Part shown: positions 59,104-64,000 of the stretch, one piece after another
Position numbering within the stretch: position 1 is the first letter of the stretch
Layout of the letters: each line of letters starts with the position of its first letter
DNA from: Annulohypoxylon bovei var. microspora
Taxonomy: Eukaryota > Ascomycota > Sordariomycetes > Xylariales > Hypoxylaceae
NCBI GenBank assembly: GCA_022836615.1
Contig: MU405298.1
Span: forward strand, 1-64,000
Direction of reading: 5' to 3'
Length of the DNA stretch: 64,000 bases
Position numbers and translations under genes: made by a program
Notes under the pieces: generated by a model
Told to the model about the DNA's origin: nothing
Database searches by the model: none
What the model saw: only the letters and a program-made list of their open reading frames with translations

Positions 59104-60463
59104 GCTTGGGAAACGTGACTTGCAAGTGTGCAGACGTGTACAGATATATGTACGTTCGGATGCAGTCCAAGAAAAGGTGCACGGAGTTGTGAGCTTTTTA
59201 GCATCCAGCCCTTACACCGCATACAGCGCATATAGGTTATTGCTGCAGGCGCGTATGAAGAAATGCATAGAGCCGATGTAGGTGTCAACCAAGTTTCAAT
59301 CGTGAGTAGATTCCACAGGGCTGACGCGGACGGCTGATCTTATGGTCCTTGATGCTTTGCTGCCAATGTCGCGATGGCGTATCTTGGCATGCGACTGATC
59401 GCCACGAACATCCACTATTTTCGGTTTTCTGCATAATATAATGGATTAAGAAGATGGAAAATACGAGGATTGAAAGCCGACTTGATTCAAGTATTTCTCG
59501 ATCACGATGTACCTAGTAACTAGTTTGGTGAGTATAGTCTGGTTGTATTGAGGTTATAAGGTTGAAAGGTGTAAAAACAGTCTCATCCTTCACATCTTGA
59601 ATCGTAACTGCCAGCACAGTGGACTAAGATGTAAAGATGTAAGACTGGAGTCTTCATGCCACCTTGCGTTAGCCACACTTCATCCCATCGTGGCTAAGTA
59701 GAAGTTTAGTTTCTTAGTTCGATACTGTAAGGGGTCAGTGTGGAGGTTCTGATAGGGTCTAGATACACTGTACTTGTTAGTGGAGAAGTACCGTGCCGTA
59801 GCTCGTGTTATGTTTTCATTGTGATTGGCCCCATCTAATTGGCTAATTTAAGACATGTACTTGAAGGTACTCAATCTTACGTACTCCATACACAGATAAG
59901 TGAACAGAAGGAAGGCGGAAGGCAGTGCACTGTCCTCTTTTTTGCTTAGGAAGAAGGCAGACAAGATCGTCTCGTTTCAACAATTCAATTTTCGCATCCT
60001 TTTCAACTAAAGTGCTTTTTATCATCTTAATCATAGAAGTGATACCGACGCCTATTAGCGAACTCGAGCTTCTTGAATCTTTTTTTGCTCCGAGTTGGCT
60101 TTTTAATTTAGCAGGACGTCATCGTCTGCTTCTATTCCTGTTCTTTTTTTTCCCTTTTCATTTTCATTTTTCTTCCATTGAACATATTCCGAATGCACTA
60201 CAGCCGGTGACGCGACTCCCTTGCCCCTTTCTCCAAAATAGAGTGGAAAAGGTCGTCGCCAACTTTTTCTCTACCATCAACATCCTGTGTCAAGTCGCGC
60301 ACTTGACCAAATCAGTAAATATCCGATTGCCGATTAACGATTTGACACGATTCAATTTCGTCATCCTCATCTTCACCCTGCATCCACTTAATCGTTGTTC
60401 CTATCGGTGTTATAATCATCAACACGCTCGTTAATCGCAACAACAAATCGCAAACTGCCTACA
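59104..60463. other. Divergent promoter region between TDP1 and the disulfide isomerase gene
   Basis: About 1.4 kb with no recognisable gene. A pyrimidine-rich stretch is found at 60120-60180. The open frame at 59925-60434 is low complexity and has no family features; it is probably leader sequence of the downstream gene. Confidence 0.5.
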
Positions 60464-62757
60464 ATGAGGCTCCTTGCCTCCCTCGCGCTATTCCTCAGCG
60501 CTGCCGCCCTCGGGACTGCGCAAGCAATTGGTGCGGAGACAAGTGATAGTCCAGATCGCGAAAACACATACTTTAATGGCAAAAGAGTACCGCCGTTACT
60601 CGAGTTAACCCCCGATAACTTCGAGAAGGAGGTGACACTGTCGAAATTCCTTGTTGTCAAATATTTTAGGTAAGGCCCCTGTTTTCTTATTTTCTATGCT
60701 AGCTTTAGAATAATATGCATGGGTTATCAGCATTATCAGCACACGAGCAAAACCTATCTTCCAAAGTCTCTAGACCGCCTCTTAGCAATTTACTTACACT
60801 CGTGACAGTCCGTACTGCCCTCATTGTATAGATTTTGCACCATCCTACCAGACATTGTACGAATACTACTACACCTCCAAAGTCCCAAGCGACTCCGAGT
60901 CAGCCGCCTCTACCGCTTCCTTCGAGAAATACTACGATATCAGATTTGCCCAGCTCAACTGTGTCGCTTATGGCGATCTGTGTACGAAGCATGATATCCA
61001 AACGTTCCCCCAGACTGTAATCTACAAAAATGGCGAGCAAGCCGATGTCGTCAGAGGTGCTAAGGGTATGCCTATCGTTTCGGGAATGGTCGAAGGTGTA
61101 CTGGAGAAGGAAAAGCCTGGTACTCGGCCTAAAGAACTTGCCCTTCCTGAACCTGGTGCGACTACTTTCCCGGCTACGTCATCCGAGACCGAACAAGGAG
61201 CCGAAAAGCTCGTGAAAGGTGAAAAGGAAGATGCTACGGCTATCACTAAGACCACGCCACAGAAAGTTGACAGCACGAAGCCATCTAAGCCGACCAAGAC
61301 TCCTAATGAGCAAGGAATTTCTGTCTCGCTTACTGCCGAAAGCTTCCAGACTTTGGTCACGATGACCCAAGAACCATGGTTCATCAAATTCTACGCTCCT
61401 TGGTGTCACCATTGCCAAGCCATGGCTTCTAACTGGCAGCAGCTAGGAAAAGAGATGAAGGGCAAGCTCAATGTTGGCGAAGTCAATTGCGATGCGGAAT
61501 CTAGGCTCTGCAAAGATGTCCATCTCCGAGGGTTTCCTACCGTCCTATTCTTCAGAGGAGGCGAGCGCGTTGAATATAACGGCTTACGCGGGCTCGGCGA
61601 TTTCATTCAGTACGCCGATAAAGCTTTGGACATTTGCGGCGGCGTCCAGGATGTCGATGCCACCTCTTTCGCGGCTCTTGAGGAGAAGGAGGATGTCATT
61701 TTCGTCTACTTTTATGACCATGCTACTACGGACGAAGATTTCATGGCTCTTGAGAGGTTACCTCTTAGTCTCATCGGACACGCTAAACTTGTGAAGACGA
61801 AGGACCCTGAGCTCTACAATCGATTCAAGATTACGACATGGCCTAGGCTACTGGTATCGCGGGAAGGGAGACCTACGTACTACAATCCTCTGACACCAAG
61901 GGAAATGCGTGACACCCATCTGGTCCTTACCTGGATGAAATCTGTGTGGCTACCTATCGTTCCGGAGCTAACTGCCTCAAACGCACGTGAAATTATGGAT
62001 GGGAAGATTGTCGTCTTAGGAATTCTGAACAGGGAAGATCAGGAGACATTTTTGAGTGCCAAGCGTGAAATGAAACGAGCTGCGAACGAATGGATGGACA
62101 AACAGATACAGTTCTTCCAGCTCGAGCGACAGAACCTTCGAGACGCCAAACAACTCCGTCTCGAGGAGGCCGAGGATCGCAACGACCAGCGGGCTTTACG
62201 AGCCGCTAAAAGTATCCGGATTAACATGGATATGTCTGACCGTAAGGAGGTTACCTTTGCCTGGGTCGATGGTGTCTTTTGGCAAAGATGGATCCGCACC
62301 ACTTACGGCATCGATATTAAAGACGGCGAACGGGTTATAATCAACGACGAAGATGTGAGTTCGGAGAGTAACGGCTACTTACCTCGTTTGCATTTTACTA
62401 ACTACGATATAGAACCGACGGTATTGGGATATGACTATCACTGGCAGCCCTATTGTTCCTTCGCGAGTATCGATCCTAGAGACCATCTCGAAGGTCACTT
62501 CCTCTCCTCCCCTAATCAAACCTAAGCTCACGATCTCGAGTTTCGAGAAAATCTTCTTTGACATAAGAGTCACGTTCTCTGAACACCCGTACCTCTCTTT
62601 CGGTTGCATAGCAGGCATCGGTCTAGGTTGCGCGTCGTGGTTCCGAGGACGACTCCGGAAGAATCGTAGCCATTTCCGTCTCGAAGATAACCTCCCTATC
62701 AAGGAAATCAAGGAGGGTCTTCTTGGCAACACTGTTGCTAACGGAAAGAAGGATTAA
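60464..62757 (+). CDS. ER protein disulfide isomerase-like protein with two thioredoxin domains and a membrane anchor
   Basis: Such proteins oxidise or rearrange disulfides of secretory proteins in the ER; the yeast relative may be Eps1. Exons 60464-60669, 60809-62354 and 62413-62757 give 698 aa. A signal peptide (about 1-21, ending GTAQA) is followed by a first thioredoxin domain with CPHC at 72-75 and a second with WCHHC, CHHC at 268-271. A region with the VDATSFAALEEKEDVIFVYFYD fold follows, then a helical Lys/Arg/Glu-rich stretch. Near the C-terminus a transmembrane segment, about YLSFGCIAGIGLGCASWF, precedes a short cytosolic tail ending ANGKKD. The last intron uses a TACTAAC branch site. 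The CPHC centre is usual for oxidases and the CHHC centre is a rarer variant. Confidence 0.87.
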
Positions 62758-63438
62758 GTAAACGATTTCCTTGCTGAAGAGCAAAGACTTGGAGCATCGG
62801 CATTGGGAAGTCATGGGTTACTGGAGTTATATCATCCAGCGGGAGTTCTGTATAATACTCTTGTATCCTTGCGCTTGCACATGCCACCCATACAACTGTC
62901 CATTGTCGTTTATTAAATTCGGTGTCTTGGTTAAGGACACGTTTATACCAGCTCAGAAAGCTATGGCGCGGCACGAAAGTTTGGGACTACGGGAACGAAT
63001 ATAGGAGAGGGAATGAGGACTGTCGGTAGAAAAAAAGAGAGTGGTAATACCAATCCACACTCTTCTGTTTCATCACGAAAGCAGAGAAAGCATCATCATA
63101 ATAATATTCCCTTATTACTTTATGTCTCTGCCTTGGCTTGTTGATCTGAACAGTGTTGTCTTATGCTTACCGTACCTATAATATGTACATGGAAGTCAAG
63201 GAAAAGGGGTGTTCTACTTACAACACGGGGTCTTCGTGTGTAATCTTCCCCTGAACTGTCACCGAAAGATAGAATGTGAAGTTAGAAGCTACAAAACTTG
63301 GTGCACATTACCGAGAAGTCAACACATGTACATAGTATCGGAAGTTATTCATTCAGGGAGATGTCTATCAACATAACCTAGGTACTCAAGAGAGCCTAGG
63401 TTTTCCAACACCTCTACTTGTGGTTCACCCGCGTACAT
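62758..63438. other. Intergenic region between convergent disulfide isomerase and PLD1 genes
   Basis: About 680 bp with no supported gene. Both genes end here. A CCTAGGTACT...GCCTAGGTT repeat is seen near 63377-63403. Confidence 0.5.
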
Positions 63439-64000
63439 CTAAGTGTAAATGGCATCCGTGAACGCATTCAGCGTGAGCCCATCCTTGGCCAGATCCTCGA
63501 CCTCGATCAAGAACTCGAGCGGCATCTCGACGAGGGTGCCGCGGACGCGGCTCAGCCACTCCTTGACCTCGGCGACGCCGCCGGGGAACTCGTCGCGCAC
63601 GACGTGGCCGTACTCGACCTTGCCGCTCTCGTCGCCCTTCTCCTCGGCCTTCTCGTCCTTCTTGTCGTCGCCGCTCGGGATCACGAAGTGCCGGCTGAAG
63701 AAGTCCTCGTACTGGTCCCACGTCCGCACGCGGTCGTTCGGCACCGGGTGGAACACCTTGCTGAACACCTCCGTGTTCGTGCGCGCCGTCCCCGCCCACA
63801 GCCGCCGGAAGTCCTCGCTCAGCGGGTCCTCGACCAGCCGGTCGGAGCGAGATCCCCAGTCGTACTCCTGCGCGTCGCGGTCCACCGGCGTCCAGTTCGC
63901 CGTCGGCTCGTCCCAGCGCTGGTCCGGCAGCAGGCCCAGGTGCTTGCGCCAGAGCTGGCGGCGCAGCGACGCCGCGAAGCGCGACGCCGTGTACGGGCGC
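63439..64000 (-). CDS. SPO14: Phospholipase D (PLD1/Spo14), 3' end only
   Basis: This is the C-terminal 186 codons of a gene whose start lies beyond the window. Phospholipase D makes phosphatidic acid from phosphatidylcholine and acts in membrane traffic. The visible part reads ASRFAASLRRQLWRKHLGLLP, then a region SEDFRRLWAGTARTNTEVFSKVFHPVPNDRVRTWDQYEDFF, and ends LVEMPLEFLIEVEDLAKDGLTLNAFTDAIYT. This pattern, with RGTLVEMPLEFL before the last 20 residues, is the conserved end of eukaryotic PLD1. The catalytic HKD motifs are outside the window. A Lys/Asp/Glu-rich insert (DDKKDEKAEEKGDES) lies between the conserved blocks. The sequence is very G+C rich. Confidence 0.85.
   Translation of the reverse strand, partial: RPYTASRFAASLRRQLWRKHLGLLPDQRWDEPTANWTPVDRDAQEYDWGSRSDRLVEDPLSEDFRRLWAGTARTNTEVFSKVFHPVPNDRVRTWDQYEDFFSRHFVIPSGDDKKDEKAEEKGDESGKVEYGHVVRDEFPGGVAEVKEWLSRVRGTLVEMPLEFLIEVEDLAKDGLTLNAFTDAIYT

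Noticed and set aside
59925..60434. 169-codon open frame before the disulfide isomerase gene
   Set aside because: It is Phe/Leu/His rich from pyrimidine tracts and looks like untranslated leader rather than a protein.

Overview
The window looks like nuclear DNA of a filamentous ascomycete (Pezizomycotina, probably Sordariomycetes). The evidence is short GT...AG introns of about 50-70 nt with CTAAC/CTGAC-type branch sites, widely spaced genes on both strands, and protein architectures typical of that group (MKGE-start alpha-tubulin, fungal MED16, DEP1, PTA1, END3). I reconstructed exons by hand. Every complete gene model below keeps its reading frame across all junctions and ends in a stop. 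Species-level placement is not possible from the sequence alone.

Layout. At 0.6-25.3 kb are housekeeping RNA and chromatin genes: PRP40 (splicing, +), RLI1/ABCE1 (ribosome recycling, -), a 4.1-kb stretch without a recognisable gene, CHD1 (nucleosome remodeller, +), a sirtuin of the HST3/HST4 class (-), a 2.4-kb AT-rich intergenic region carrying a hAT-like MITE, and MED16 (Mediator tail, +). At 25.3-37.3 kb is a more accessory stretch: an isolated class I terpene synthase (+), a secreted proteinase K-like subtilase (+), a DUF1989 protein (-), a membrane-anchored glycosyltransferase-like protein of unknown role (-), and an F-box protein ending in an in-frame 18-bp minisatellite (+).

At 38-64 kb the housekeeping genes resume: alpha-tubulin (-), NOP12 (-), DEP1 (+), COA3 (-), PTA1 (+), END3 (+), an AIF/AMID-type FAD oxidoreductase (-), acyl-CoA-binding protein (+), TDP1 (-), an ER protein disulfide isomerase with a membrane anchor (+), and the 3' end of a PLD1/SPO14 phospholipase D that runs off the window (-).

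The genes are monocistronic and do not form an obvious single pathway. CHD1, the sirtuin, MED16 and DEP1 act in chromatin or transcription; PRP40 and PTA1 act in pre-mRNA processing; RLI1 and NOP12 act in ribosome function. The terpene synthase has no P450, transporter or regulator beside it, so it does not look like part of a conventional biosynthetic cluster. The most interesting non-coding item is the 457-bp MITE with 8-bp target-site duplication. The most interesting gene-structure items are start exons of 11-20 nt in four genes, including RLI1, whose iron-sulfur domain is split over very small exons. No tRNA, rRNA or CRISPR array was seen.
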